Source: Eleginops maclovinus (taxonomy: Eukaryota; Chordata; Actinopteri; Perciformes; Eleginopidae). Taken from it: a DNA stretch of 64,000 bases. The notes below the pieces were generated by a model. It was not told the origin of the DNA. It did no database searches and saw only the letters and a list, made by a program, of their open reading frames with translations. The first letter of the stretch is position 1. Each line of letters begins with the position of its first letter. A program made the position numbers and the translations under genes. The DNA is taken from positions 7,499,043 through 7,563,042 of the forward strand of contig NC_086362.1 in NCBI RefSeq assembly GCF_036324505.1, written 5' to 3'. Below, one piece after another: positions 14,275-28,900 of the stretch.

Positions 14275-17200
14275 CAGGAGTAAAGATGAGGGTAAATGAA
14301 GAGGACACATATAGACATAGCATAAAAACAAAGGCGGTTTGAGAATAAAACATTCTTCTTCACCAAAAGAAGATATATATAAAGTAACTTGGTTGCAAAA
14401 GCGAATGGTTTAAATAACTCTGTTGAACAAAGCCCCCACAAAAATCTCCTCACTATGAGATTTAGATTGACTGTGAAATGGCTTATCGCTTTAAGACTCG
14501 TCCATATTTGATGGTTTGCCTCGGGTCTAGACAAATTTAACTGTTGGCCGTCACGCCTCAAGCTTTTTATAATGAAAGTGGATTCCCCTTTTGCCATTCC
14601 TGTGACACTCCAAGAAGAGTGTGTCTGTTAACAGTAAGAGGCTCTTTGTGTCACTAGTCTATAGAAAGGTTCCATGCAAGCATATTACAATGCAATCCCT
14701 TTCTTCTTGTGCCCCCCCCGTCCTCCCCTTTTTCCCACCCTCTGCCGTCTTTTGGACACCTTCCCAAACCATCTATTGTGATAAGCTAAACACAAATCTG
14801 TGAGAAGGATGCCCTGCTCTAGCTGCTAGCCACAGTGTTGTGTGGACTGCCAGCCAGCATCACACTGCACCAGGGAATTAACCTCTGCTGCATTTCCTTC
14901 ATATTTTATACATTTTAGCAGCAGCTTCTCCAACAGAGCCGCGAGGGAAGTATAAACGTTGCCAAATTACTGACAGCTTCTCCCTAGCCTCTCTGCATAA
15001 ATATAATGTGACAAATATCTCTGTCTCCAATGCACATGGCTCTACTGCAGCCTTTACAGACATAAAAGGGCATGACGTTTTTTTTAAAAGGCAAGTTAGT
15101 GGATGTAGGAAGTTAACTAAAGCAGTGTAGTTCAGTGAATGGGACATTACTACATTGTCACAGTTTGTGACCTTTCCCATTTGTTCTGACAAGCCAGGGT
15201 TCCTCTCTGTCAAAATGGCCTGCGCTGTTTGTAAGCGATTCCTCCCTTCCTGTCCCTTTCTTTTTACCATCTGCAGTGACTGCATGACGCCACAGCTTCT
15301 GTGTCATCAGTGACAACACTCTCACACACACACAGGGACCAGACAAGAGCGAGTGGAGAGGAAGAAAGAGCGAGACCGTGAAAAAGAAGAGCTCACTTCA
15401 GCCTTTAATTGCGTCTCTGAATGTCCCAGTGGACTTCATTACCCAGGCATCCTAAGAAATCTCTCTTGTTTGCTCTTGGAAAAGCGTTTGTAGATGGTTT
15501 TATGTCTGTATAGCAGCATGAAGTGCTTCAGAAGGGCTAGTCGAAATGTCTCTGTAGCACAGATCGAGGCATATTGGAGCAGCCTGTAAAGCTGATGATT
15601 TCTCCGCAGTGAGAAAGTTTTGATGATTATGTGCTGAGCTAATGGGTATGATGGCTGCCATCAGTAGGCCAATGTTTTTAACAGCAGCAGAAATGAAGGA
15701 CATTTACAATTAACTTTGAATAGTGAATTTAATTTCAGTTTAACTAGACATTTATTGAAGAATATGAGGAGAAACTTCACATGTACCCATATTTAAGTAG
15801 TGCTAATGGACTGACTGGTTAGAAAATGTAATATATAATCTAATCTATTTTTAATAATCACATTTTCTTGAATCGTGACAGTCATTTGAAAAAGAGCCAT
15901 GTTTGTGATAATAACATCCTTCCTTTTACAATGTAAAGACAGATTTTAGTGACGCGTTCAGCTTCCACAGACCTTACCGAGGACTGGAGGTAATTTTTGA
16001 CTTCATTAAATCTGAGGCTCAAAAAATCGACAGCATCTCTGCATAAAAACACAGCAGGAGAGGTGATTATCCTTGGAAATTAGCTCACTCATTTAGAGCT
16101 GTGTGGATGCAGATGCCTCCGTTCAATGGAAGCCTATTATTCCAAACGACTCTCATTAAGCCATAGTGAAATAAAGCAAGCTGTGGAAGCAGTGAAATAA
16201 AATCTTTAGACTGGTTGTGCAGAACTCGGCGGCGTTGAGCTGCGCTGTCTTCATTAAGAGCTCTGACGTAACCGGTGAAAGGCAGAAAATGACTCGCTGC
16301 GAAAGAGAAATTGTATACAGCTGATTTTCTACCTCTTCAGCCCTGTAAGAGGTTATTTAGTGTTTGTGCTCTGAGCCGAGGAACCGACAATGCAGTCTGA
16401 GCTTAATGAGTGACTTTAGCTAATTCTGCAAGAGGCACAGCTGATGCTTAATTTCTGTATTTCACCTGCTGATCAGAAGCTCTTTTCTATAGCATCCATC
16501 CGCGTCACTTTGCCTTTTAATCAAGCTGTGCTTCTATATGACACCACAGAAAATCACACACTTTTACCATAGCCCGTGATACTGGTTCCCACAGACCATT
16601 GAGCAAATCCACGCTCATACCATTGCCATTTTACAGTCAGCAACCTCGTCTACTTCATAATAAGTAAAATATGTATCAAAAACAACTTTTGCGAAACAAC
16701 AAAAACTGCCTGGGTCAAAAAGTTAGACAAAAAAAGATACTTACATCCAGTGCAAATTTAACGTGGGGCATCAGTGATGCTCACTTGCCAGGTTTGCCAA
16801 AAATGTGCATAAACAACTGCAATGAATGAACTATAAAAAGTGTATGCAAAACAAGCGGGCATCTCTATACCCTTCTATACCATGAAATAAACAGTGTAAT
16901 GATAAGTCATACAGTAGGTTTGACATGCTGATGTTATTTTGATTATTCCAAGCCTGTAGTAGTTTATAGGACAGCTTTATCCAATGCTGCATAACTAAGC
17001 ACCATGGGACCGAACAGCATCTGGACATTTTTTTCTTCCCAGGATCCATTTCATGTGTTAAACACCGGGGGAGCACAGTGAGAGGAACAAGGGAGATTAG
17101 ATGGACTCTTGTCAAATGAGGAAAAGTACTGATGTGTCTACCGGCTCCCTGCGGTCTCCACAACACAGCAGGTGTCCTTCATTAGCATCTCCCATGAGCT

Positions 17201-20200
17201 ACCCCCCGTCCCTCCCCCATTTCCGTTTATTTATGACAACGGCCGCAGGTGCAAATCAGATGACTGTCAATGTAGAAGGTTTCTCTAGCATGGCACATGC
17301 ACCAGCACAACAGACTGTTTTCAGAGTGGTTCCCAGTTTATTACTGCCCTATGATAACCTCCGCTCATAGATTCATGTGCTGTTTGGCTGCAGCCCTTAA
17401 CATCAGGGAAGTGATGGAATGTACACATTAAAATTCGATCTTCTGCATCAGTACATCCAGCGCTGGTCAGGACGGCGACTATAAATTGCCAGCCATTATT
17501 TTCGATTAACCACACTGACACCACGGCCCATCACATTTCTTCTTACTTTTACCCCCTGTCCCAGCGCCGCGATATTTTCAGCGCTGTTTCATTCCAGATT
17601 GTCCCGAAGCGTGATAACACAGACCAGCAAACCTCTGTACACAAGCCAGCGGGCGATCTTATTAATGGCAGAGCTGTGATAACAGTCGTTGTCTACGTCC
17701 TCAGTCGGTATCTCGATCTACAGGCACATCCTTCCCAATGCCTGAAGAGCAGAAGCCGTCATAGTGGGGGCGGTGACTTGACATTTTATCACGGATATTC
17801 CGGAAAAGTTTAAGTCTATAAATCTGCAGTACAGCAAAGAATTAAAGAATGGCAGACTGTATACCTTCTTTAAAATGATGCTGATCCTGAAACAGAATTG
17901 TGGTGGAGGAGTCATTTCAGAAACCTTCTGAGGAGAGGAAATTGGTAAATAATAAAGAGTAAATAAAAAGCTTTCTTATTTTAAAGACCCTTTACATTCA
18001 TATAAACAAAGGCAGCATGCATGTTCATTTAATGTGCCAAATAAGCCAACCTTGAAAGCTTCACATTGTATTAAACATAATATGCAGATATGATTAGGTC
18101 AGCTGCCAGGGAACATCAGGGAGAGCAGATGCACAACACAAGAGCAGCAGACAAATGACAATATTATCAACTGCTCATTCTGTGGAATAATGGGCAGTTT
18201 CCCAAAGAAAGGAAACAGCCAGAATCATAGTCATTGCATTGCCCTTATTAATAAGCTGTTACATAACTATTTTCCCTGATTTCAGGTTAAAATGCAGTTA
18301 GATATACAAATGAATATACAAAATATTTATATATATAACACTTTGGGACTAAAAGGGCAAAAGAGTGAAGTGCGTCTGTGAAAGCTAAGCTCTTGTTCTG
18401 ACAGAAACAAATTGTTGTGTCTGTGTGGAAAGTCGTTTTCTTTTTTGGTCCTTAATGAGTTTATTGGTAATCAATATCACCTCTCGTTCACCAGCGTGTG
18501 ACACATAAGCTGTGACCCAGGAGGGACCCTGAGAGTGTGGGGGGTCAGGGAGGATTGGAATGGGCTTAGTCAGACAGGATCATCCTAGATTTACCTGGTG
18601 AGACAGACGCAGGAAATGAAAGCTTCTTGCGGTCATTTTTTTCATGAAACTGAGACTTTTCTGATTATATTCCTCATTTCTTCCAATGTTTTCCTGTCTA
18701 TTTCCTCTATTCTGCGGGACATGCTAACTGCTTTGGCTTGCGACCAACTCTCTCTGAAAGCAGACCCCCTCAAAGAGCTGGGTCTGCGTCCCTGTCAAAT
18801 CCTGCACACAATGCTGCTTGGCCCTGTCATTCAAAGCCTCTTCAGAGAGCCTCTCTTCCAGTGATTTTGTTAGCATCCTGCTGACACAGGCACTTTTTGG
18901 TAGTGTTTCTGCAGGAAGATGGGGCCGGGCCTCCAGTTGGGGGTCAGAGCAGTTGACCCCACTCTGGCGGGCTCTCAGTCTGCCGGCAGTGATTTTATAA
19001 AGCCCCGCTCAGTAGAACAGCGGGGTGTGACCCGGCTGATGTGGCACTGCCAACGTTGATTTCATTGAGGAACCCAAAGAGCCTTTGAGAGGCGCTGATG
19101 AAGGGAGCCGGATGTTTAAGAGTCACACTGCTGGGCCTCAGTCTGCTGATTGTTGGTTTGTTATGCAACGTGTGATTCAACTGAGCAGTCAAAAAATATA
19201 TCGTCTATTCATTCATGTTTCATGTCAAACACTGCATATCATTTTCTCAGTTTTTTTCCAACACACAAAGCAGAGCAAAAGAGGGAGAGAAGAGGATATC
19301 TGGCAAATGAAAAACCATTTGGGCCAGGTGCCAGACTCAAGTCAAGCATGTGGGCTCAATAAAGCACACTGTATCGATTCGCCAGTTATTCATTATTTGT
19401 TTTGGATGTATAGAAAGTTTCTTTGGAAAATGATTTTGTTGTGCAGTTCAGACTCTAAAATAAATGGTCAGACAGATCATCAATGGCCACAGAATATGAT
19501 AGTAAATGGCCTGGTATTGATTTATTGCCCAATGCCCCCCTTATGCTTAAACCAAGACCAAGCACTCTCCTGGGTATTGGATTTGTGTCCACCTTGCTTT
19601 CAAATGTGAAAATAAGGATTTATTTTCTCCTGCTGCGTGATTGATGCGTATAAGAGAGCATGGATCTGTCTAGATGAATGGAGATGGAGAAAGGATATAC
19701 ATCACACCGCACCTAATATCTCCCGTGACAACAAACAGCCTTGCCAGTAGTAATATGCAAGCATGTACACCGTGAAAATGCAGAAACGGCAGCTTTGTTT
19801 ACAGCGTTGAAAATAAATGGCCGGGGCCCCGCTGTCACTCACAGATGGCACTTCCTCTGAGGAAAAAAGAAATGCAGAGCCAGTGACTCGTAATAATGTG
19901 CTGGCATGGCGGCAGCCATTTTGCACAACCTCCGGAGGCACTGATCGTCACAGAGAGGCGTTGGCATTGTGTTGGCACCGGCCTGGCCGCGGGCTCCGAG
20001 CAGAAACTGATAGCCAGGCCGGAGCTCGTCAGGCCTGACGCTTATCACTCCTGACATCTGTCCACGCCATCGCTCTCCTTTCGTCTGCAGCCGGGCTCTG
20101 AACACTGACCTTGGGATCTGTTTCTCTGTTACTACCCCCCCACCTCTTTCTACAGTATGTCCTCATTTGGCACTGATTCTATGTTTGTTGTTTGGAGGCT

Positions 20201-21189
20201 ATCATTTAGCCTTTAGCCCTCGCTTTGTGGTTAACATGACTTGCACATCGATGTTTGAGCACTGACGAGACCCCCCCCCCGCTCTATTTGGATTCCTGCC
20301 TTCATGCAATATTGAGTAGATGCAGTCCATGTCTTTCAGTTATCATATCTCGTCTTATACGTTTTGGCTTTGCAATGTGTTAATTGCATTTTCATTTGCG
20401 TTATATATATGAAAAATAATTATGTCAATTTTACTCAAAACTGATTTCTGCCTGCAAATGGTATGAGCTTTATATGTTGTTTTTGTGCCAGCAAGACAAA
20501 ATAAAAAAATAAAAAGAGACGAGCTGCCACACAGCACTGACAGGCTGGTAGGAAATGTCTGACATGATGTGTTGTGAGGGAGAACTGCTGCTGCTGCTGC
20601 TCGACAACATAAAGAAATGGTCAGTGTGGAAATCACATCCAGACACACATATGGCATCCTGAGTCAATTTGTGTTATGACTGACTGGGAAATTAAGCTCA
20701 TCAGCTTCTATTTATGTTAAAGGACAAGCAGTTTAAAAGATCATGATTTTATCCCCCTTCCTTTTTATGAGAACCAACACCAGCCTTGCTATTTTAGAGA
20801 GACTGGAGGGAGGTCTTTGGGGAGATTGTGTGTTTGCACAGAGCAACTGAGATATTAAAAGAGGGAGTCTGACTCCCACACAATCATACATCATTTTTGC
20901 TGAATAGTTTTTGCTCCTGAGTCACCACTTTAATCAAAATCCACAAATCATTTGCATTTACAGCAGAGCGTGTTGCATTTTCCTGGCTTGCATTGCACAT
21001 CCTTTTACATTTATGCTACTGTGAGTCATACGTGGCCCCCACTCCTGGACTCCCTTATGAGGTAATTAAGCCCCTGGTTGTTTGTTTAGCTGTCTGCATG
21101 TGTGCCCTGTATAAAACACAGGGGGGCATATGTTCTTCCTACCATAAAGCCATTGAAACAGCGGGACATGAGTGGTGAGGAGGGGTCGG

Positions 21190-21190
<1 letters not shown>

Positions 21191-21240
<50 letters not shown>

Positions 21241-21312
21241 CGTGTGAGTGTGTTTTTGTTTATGTGTTCATGTGAGTGTGTGTGTGTGTGTTCATGGCAG
21301 TGTGTGTGTGTG
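21191..21312. repeat. (TG)n-rich tract
   Basis: A pure TG run to about 21239 is followed by interrupted TG blocks broken by TTCG, TTTTTG and TTCATG spacers. It faces the long AC tract about 100 bp downstream. Confidence 0.95.
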
Positions 21313-21409
21313 CTCTAATTAGGCAGGCAGCAGTGTGTTAGCCTCACTGGGCAACAGCCAGCTGGGAGCATCTGGAGTCGTCTCTCATACTCACCAACTT
21401 CCCCGATGC

Positions 21410-21616
<207 letters not shown>

Positions 21617-24600
21617 TTAGAAAAGATATCTATAGAGCAGCAGTGTGATAAGAGCGGGCAGGTCAGGCATGACGGGTCAGATGCACAGCTATTGAAGTCC
21701 ACCACATTTTGAGCTACCCACACATCACATGCCCTGTCTGGAGTCCCCGTTTTAGAGTTGCAGTTCTCTCATCACTGGAATGCCAACAGCAGAGAGGGGA
21801 GGACCTCCTCCATCCAACAGCTTCACTCTCAAAGACTCATCAAAGCTATCTCCAAGGGCCAGAAGAGTTTAGTTTCAAAGCAAAGCCATATCTTAAATAA
21901 TCCTTGTAATCACTCTGCTCTCTGTGTTCGATCTGATTGATGAGATGAGATATTTTGCTTATATCCACTTCTATTTTCCGTAGTCTTACTAGCCACCGCT
22001 ATATAAACAGAAGAGTTTTCTCCAGTTAATATCAATGACATACTTCAGCTATTCCCACTCAGCTTCCTGCGTAGGTGCACACTCAACTGAACAAGATTCA
22101 TCACTTCCTGGGTATCGGCTAAATGTATGAGGAGGAATACTTCTGTCACACAGTGTGGAGAGGGAAAACAGCGGGGTTGGAGTCTCAGTATTCCTCCTGT
22201 ACAGAGAGCTCAGTAAGCCAGCTGAAATAGTGTTTCTCTGTGCTATTGATTATCTAGTTAGGCCAGTAAAAGCCAGGGACAAGACAGCCACTGAGCTCCT
22301 TCCTCTGGCTTTTCATTGCACGTTAGTGTATCTGCGCTCTCACTTTTCTCTCCCCCTCATGCTCTTTTTCCCCCATTCATCCCAATCCTCTCTGTGCACT
22401 GTATTTGTCGCCCTTGTTTCTTTTGATACTCTTATGTGTTTTACTATTCCGCTCACAGAGAGAATGCCGCTCGCAGAGTTGGATCAGAGGAGCCCAGCTG
22501 TTCACAGTCAAGGGCCGCTTCTTTTATTAGCCGTCAGAAGCCGACCTGGTAGGGCTGTCAGTGAGAAAGAGTGGGTGGCAGTAGGAGGAGCGAGGGCAGC
22601 GGGGGGCACAGATTTCCCAGCTGTTAGTCCACAAGCTCTGCCCCTCTGTCAGAGATTAAGTAGATCAGCGGGAACGCAAGCACATCCACAAAGGCAAGAC
22701 AAGACAGCTGACAGAAAATGGATTGAGACGGTGCTCCTCAAAGGAGTAGACACACATGGACGACCAAAGTTTTGTAGTTGGCTGAGGACTGTAATGTTTT
22801 GCACACTGCACCACTAGCAGTGGCATAAGCATAAGCCAGTGACACTCTAATACTCCTCCAAATCCCCCTCTGCTGCCTTTATTTTCCCCCACCATCTCAC
22901 AAACACATGCTGCCTTTCAGTCTGTGGAGGACTGTTTTACTAAGGGACCAGCAGTGTGGAGGGACACAAAGGACCTGAGTGTAAAATTATATTCCTAGCC
23001 ATATAACTATTGTGCCATTTTTACGATATTATTTTCATTAAGATTGCAGGGTTGCTTTTCTTTCTTTGTTGATCCTACCCTCTATCTGCTTCAATTCCAA
23101 CCACAGTGGAAACAAAACCACTCAAAAGAAGTGGCAGGGATGAGAGCAGCACAGAGTGGTCCCATTTTGTATGATTACATTTACTGGGACAAGAGAGCAT
23201 GCTGTGTTTTGGAAAACATGTTGCAGCGGGGGCCTAGGAACGTCACCATTTCTGAAATAAAATGAACCCAGAGAGGTGTTCAATAGACTTGACTTATGAT
23301 GTGAGAAAGGGTCTTGGGCAAGTCTGTACCTAAAGTGTCTTTTGCACTGAAAATACTCGAGATGTCTGTGTTGTATTTGCATATTTATGAGGAATGGATG
23401 TCACAGTGATTAAGTTAACTGGGAGCCAGTTCTGCAGAGTGTGGATAATGAAATCATATAAAATGTGAAAGTCAAAGGACATTTTCTTAAAACATACCTC
23501 CTCCAAACTGAGGCAGGGTTGGTGACATATGGTTAAGGATTTGGATTCAAGGAGATGGACATTTATTTGATGAATTGCGTCATAAGCTAGATGCTCCCAT
23601 TAGTGGAAGATGGTAACAATGCCATGAGAAACTGCATGCACAGAATTATTTTACTTTAAAAGCCTTAAACCTACTAGTAGCTTTTCTGCCAAAGACAAAA
23701 TCAGTGCATGGACATGCAGGCGAGATATTTTCACCATGCATTCATGATGTGTTTCATAAGAAAGAGCCAATATGGACATCATTAGTTTGTGAGACCAACG
23801 TAGCTCAGTGGCCCCAGACAAGTAATTAGAGTTCACACTGAGACCTGTCTGTAAAATACAGTCATTATCCCAGCAAAAATACAACCTTTCCAGGTCACAT
23901 CACTTTGTTTGCAGCAGTAAAGCAACTTTATTTCTGCATTGAGCCTCCATTATAGTAGCCCCTATCCACTTCCCAGCATTTTATGGAGCACAGGGTGATT
24001 GGGGGCGACAGAGATTCAATAAAAATGTGGTAACAACTGGCTCAACACAATGAAATCACAAAAGCGTGACACATTTTTTTGTGTGGAATTTGTGCTTGAT
24101 TATAGTATCATTTTATACTCCAGTGTATGTGCTGCATGAGCAGGATACAGTTTTCATCCCCCTAATTTAACAAGCGCCTCCTGAATGAAGCCCCATACGA
24201 GGGCACCAAATTCTTTACAGCCCCCTAAAGAGCTAATCAGTCATCTAGCAGTAAAAGACCAGAGTTTATATTGGGCCTTCGCACACAACGGCCCCAGTGT
24301 ACGCTTGTTGTCCAGCTCAAAGTTTTTGGAAAGAATAACACTCATCCTGTTGCTATCTCTGTGATTACAGAATGCAAACAGGAGAAGAGGCCATAATATG
24401 AGATGTCACAACGTAGTTCTGATGTGTTTCTTGCAACTGAAGGCTGAACTCTGGATGGAATTTTCTAGCAACAATGGTTAAATGTCACTATAAAAATTGC
24501 CCTTGGTATGTGAGATCAGCCGTGCATTTTCAATAAACTCCCCTTTCCTTCCGCAAGGCTTCTGAATCAGCAAAACCTCCTGCAAACATGAAGTTGCAAT

Positions 24601-25814
24601 ACTTTTCAGAAACGCCTTTCACATGGCTCCATTGGGACGCTTCTATTTTCTGTAGAAAAATGTATGATAAAGACAAATATTCTAGTCTGTGCCAGTGTTT
24701 TGTTAATCTGAAATTAAACTACTTTAGCGTAGATTAGTTTTGTTTGGGGTTGGAACGTTTTGCCAAGCTGTTGGCACACTGATACTTACATAATGAATCT
24801 ACTCGACAATGGGGCTTCTTGAGTTTCTCATTATAGAGATTTACAAAAAAAAATTCCATATATAAACTTCTGAGCAGAATCAAATTCCCAGGACGCATAG
24901 TGATCAAACTCTCTGTCAGCATGAGACAGGCTGTACTTACAACATACCACTGAGAGGTAGGATGACCCCACTCACATAAAACACACCACTGGCCCCATCG
25001 CCAATTTATCACACATAATTTCCTCATCTCCTCACCTCTGACCCCTCCCTAGAGCTGTGTTTGTGTTGAGGGCGACCTGCCACTGTCTGAACTGTCACTC
25101 CGCAGCTTCCCAAGAGGGAGTCCGCGGTGTTTGCAGGAACAATTTGCTGCTAAAGCCTCTGATGGTGAATCCCCCCTCTGTACCCAGCATGTGTTTCTGT
25201 CCCTGTCTGTACGTCTATCATTGTCGCCTCAGTCCTCCAGTGTTTTAGGCATGCTGCTCATTAGCCAGACAATGGCCACTTACGATGACATGCCGTTCAG
25301 GGCAATATGTCAGAAAAACCCCTGGGATGAAAGAAGGGAGGTTGGCAGCCGACAGAGTGTGCTTGGAAAGGAAAACGGAGAGGTGACTGTGAAGGGAATG
25401 ACAGGGGGAGACAGCTTGAGAACAAAAGAAACACTGTGTGCAGGTTTTGCATTACAACCCTCCCTGAATAAAGAAACAGCAGGACCTCAGTTCAACCAAC
25501 CTCTGCACGGTGACATTACAAGCCATGAGTCACGATGCCCTGACCTCTGTGCTTGTGAGACGCAGTAGTACAAGCTCAGGCTCCACGCATGCACCAGCCG
25601 CACCTCTGCAGCCCAAACTGAGGCCCGAGCTCCATCCAGTGTGTGCCGGCTCCCCTCTCCTTACATCACCGCGTCTGGAGGCAGAGGGCGGAGAGGGGGT
25701 ACAAGATTAATGATGGTGCTAACCGCGTATTTATCATCCGGCTGGAGAGTAATGCGACACCTTTCTAATCTGAATATATTTCATTGGGCTGTTATGGCAC
25801 TCAGCCCTAGGCCT

Positions 25815-25833
25815 CGTGTGTGTGTCTGTGTGT

Positions 25834-25905
<72 letters not shown>
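25815..25905. repeat. (GT)n microsatellite
   Basis: A GT repeat of about 90 bp with two early GTCT interruptions, then a pure run to 25905. Confidence 0.95.
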
Positions 25906-25909
<4 letters not shown>

Positions 25910-28900
25910 CTGGAAGTATATTTGAATGTTAATCATATCTGCATAAGATTGTGCGTGAGAATGTGGGCCCGTAAAGGCATGTGAGTGCTGCGATACCAAG
26001 CTGCCGCCATAAACGCTGTCTGCCCCGGCCAAATAGCCCCATGTTAATTAGATAAGATGAAGTTCCTCTTTCCAGCACGTTGGGGCCACGCTCCCCGGAA
26101 TCCTCTCATCTGATTCCCAGTTGTCTTATCAGGTGGACACCCTCCTTCCATCCTCCTCTCCATCTCTCCCTCTCATTCTCCTGCTACCTCTTTTTGGCAC
26201 TCAGCAGAAATCAAGATGGATCTCTCTCCACCAGAGATGTGGAGATAAGAAATGTGCAAGGCCAGGATGGGACCTGATAGGGCCCGCGTTGGGCCGCTGC
26301 CTGTAAGATTGGCTATACTGTCACCAGTGCTGCAGGGCTATAGAGGAACTTCGAAGTGTAACGGCCTGCTTTAGAGCCTTTCTGCTGTTACAGTAGATAG
26401 TATATCGGGACTAAGGCATGCACAAGAAAACACACAAATGTTAAATTCTGCAATAATTTGTCTTACACCATGTGATAATTACTGTTCCTTTACTAAACCA
26501 AGCATGTTGGAGAATATCAAAGCGTGGCCGCAACGAAGTGCATGAAAGCTCTTCTGCATGAATTTTCCTAATCTATTTTGTTGTAGGGGTCAAAGTGTGG
26601 TCATGTGCACTTCTACAGAAATAGCTTAAAATAAGATGTAGCACTGATGACAGGGAAAAAAAGCACAATTCAGTGAGAACATATAACAACAGACATCATT
26701 ACCATCATTATTTAAATGTTTTAAAAATAATTCCAACCATTCACAAGGCACAGTCTTAGCTTGTACTCACAGGAATCTCCATCTTAAGCGTTCACAGTAT
26801 GAAGCATACCAGCAAAATATCTCATCAACAATCACACTGGTGATGAAGATGTTGAAGAGGTTGAACACGGTGCACTTTCTTCCACAAAGAGATTTTCTCT
26901 TGGAGATTATGGTGTTTGCTTTCTTGTGTACAATCTGCCATCTATCCCAGTGAATGTGTTTCAGACTCGGAAGTTTATTGTGCGCTTCATTGTTGTAGTT
27001 CATTGTACGGAGACAAAGAGAGTAAGGGAGTTTGACGATGATTTTCCAAGGCATCCTGCAGACTAACTAACCTTCCCAGCTACCAATGATTACACTTAAT
27101 CCATCAGAACAACAGCTGATAAAAACCTGAATAGAATATCAGCTTACATTTCAGATATGTTGACAGCAGCTAGGGTTGATAAATTTGCTCTAATATCTAT
27201 ATTTGTTGGGATTACACGGTTAATATACCTGTCATTCTCTGGTACATCGATGCGGCTTGGAGTCACATTTGCTTGACACATAAAGCCTGTTTCTTTTAGA
27301 GGCATGAAAATTGGGAAGAGTGCATTATACAAAATGTATTAAATATCCTGCTGTCACAATCAACTATTCAACCCAAGTATCATTATCAAAGATTTACTGT
27401 TCCAAATACTTGACCACTTTCTTATATAGGGGTTATATAACAGTATGAATATTTTATTTCAAATTCCAGCTCTGTATTAATGGCGTTTTGCTGGTAATAC
27501 CGAGAATATTTTCCGATTAATGCCCAGTGCAACAAACAATATGCTGTGTGTGCTTGTAAGTCACATCATGTGGAAGGCTGCCATGTTGCTTACAGCTGTC
27601 TTTAGTGGTAAGATACTCAGCTCACAAAATGTGATGCTAACTGTATGAATTTCTGATGCCTTTACAGCATTCCAACAATGCGTTAACATTGTCACTTTGG
27701 AGTCTCAAGGACGGATTTCTCACCTGTCATGTACGAGATCCAAGTTCATTTCCTCGCTAGTGCAGGAACCTTTTCACCCTCCATCATGTCAGAGAAGACT
27801 AATAGGTCTGTTGCTGCACAGCCCTGACTGACTCATGATGTTTCAGTGTCATCCCAGCCCTGAGCATGTTTGGCCAGACTTCAGCACCAGTCACCACAAT
27901 AGAGCTCACATTACTCCCCAGAGGGTAGGGGGGGCAGTTTATCTGTAGCAGTTAGCAGCGGTGTCTGCCCCAAAGACTCAAACAGCCTCAAGCTAATGCT
28001 GCCACTTCAGATGCTAGTCATTTAGCAAACAAGTCAATCATGCACAAGCCAACTGCCAGCGACAGTCCAACAACCCTAGTGGTCCCAGATATAGAGGGGG
28101 GGGGGGAGAAGAGTCTCAGCCTGATCCGTCATGGAAATAAAGTCCAATTGGTCATCAAGAAATCTGGGTGTAGCATGCTGCTCTAATGATTGTCGCTGTT
28201 GGAATTGTTTGTATAGCTGAAGAGCGGGGCCCCTTGGTGTCCTATAGAGTCCCCCTATGGACATTGATTTAGCCCCTCTCATGGGATTGTGATTGTGGAT
28301 ATAAGAACTAAGTTTAGAAGTCTTTGACAAATGTCTCAGCACTGAAATATGCGAGTCATGAATATGTGGCCACCCAAAAATGTTAAATGCTGGGATATGA
28401 AATGGAATAGCAATATCCCTACACTAAACTGCTGGTATTGGTTTTACAGAACTCTGAAGACCTTAAATACTGCACAAATAAAAGTTCATTTTCAAGTCAA
28501 TATAAGAGAAATTCAACATCAGTGGTAAAAATCACAATGACAATTTGAATTATCCTAGCTTTTGTAAGGCAGATAAAAAGGTACATATCCCTGTTGTATC
28601 TCGTATCATGTCGGGAAAAAAAAAACAGCTTTTGATGTAGCGCAGGAGACCCAGCGGCTGACACTCAATGAAAGCGTGAGTTTGACGACCGACAATGTCA
28701 GCGGCTTTAACTCGCTGGCTCTCTTTTGTTGTTAGGCTTAACAGTAATGTGTCACACACATATTCACATCTATTGGATTCAACTAATTTATTGGGGATGT
28801 GAAATATTTTAGCTTTGTTATGTTTTTCTTTCTTCGTGAATCTAGTTCCTCAAATGTTCTCCTTCAGTTTGTAGCTTTATTTAACTGGCAATGTCAATGT

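Noticed and set aside
19085..19609. A 174-codon + strand frame
   Set aside because: Composition and lack of motifs fit non-coding sequence; no splice-site or start context supports it.
28076..28342. An 88-codon minus-strand frame
   Set aside because: No recognisable family, no splice or promoter context; treated as chance.
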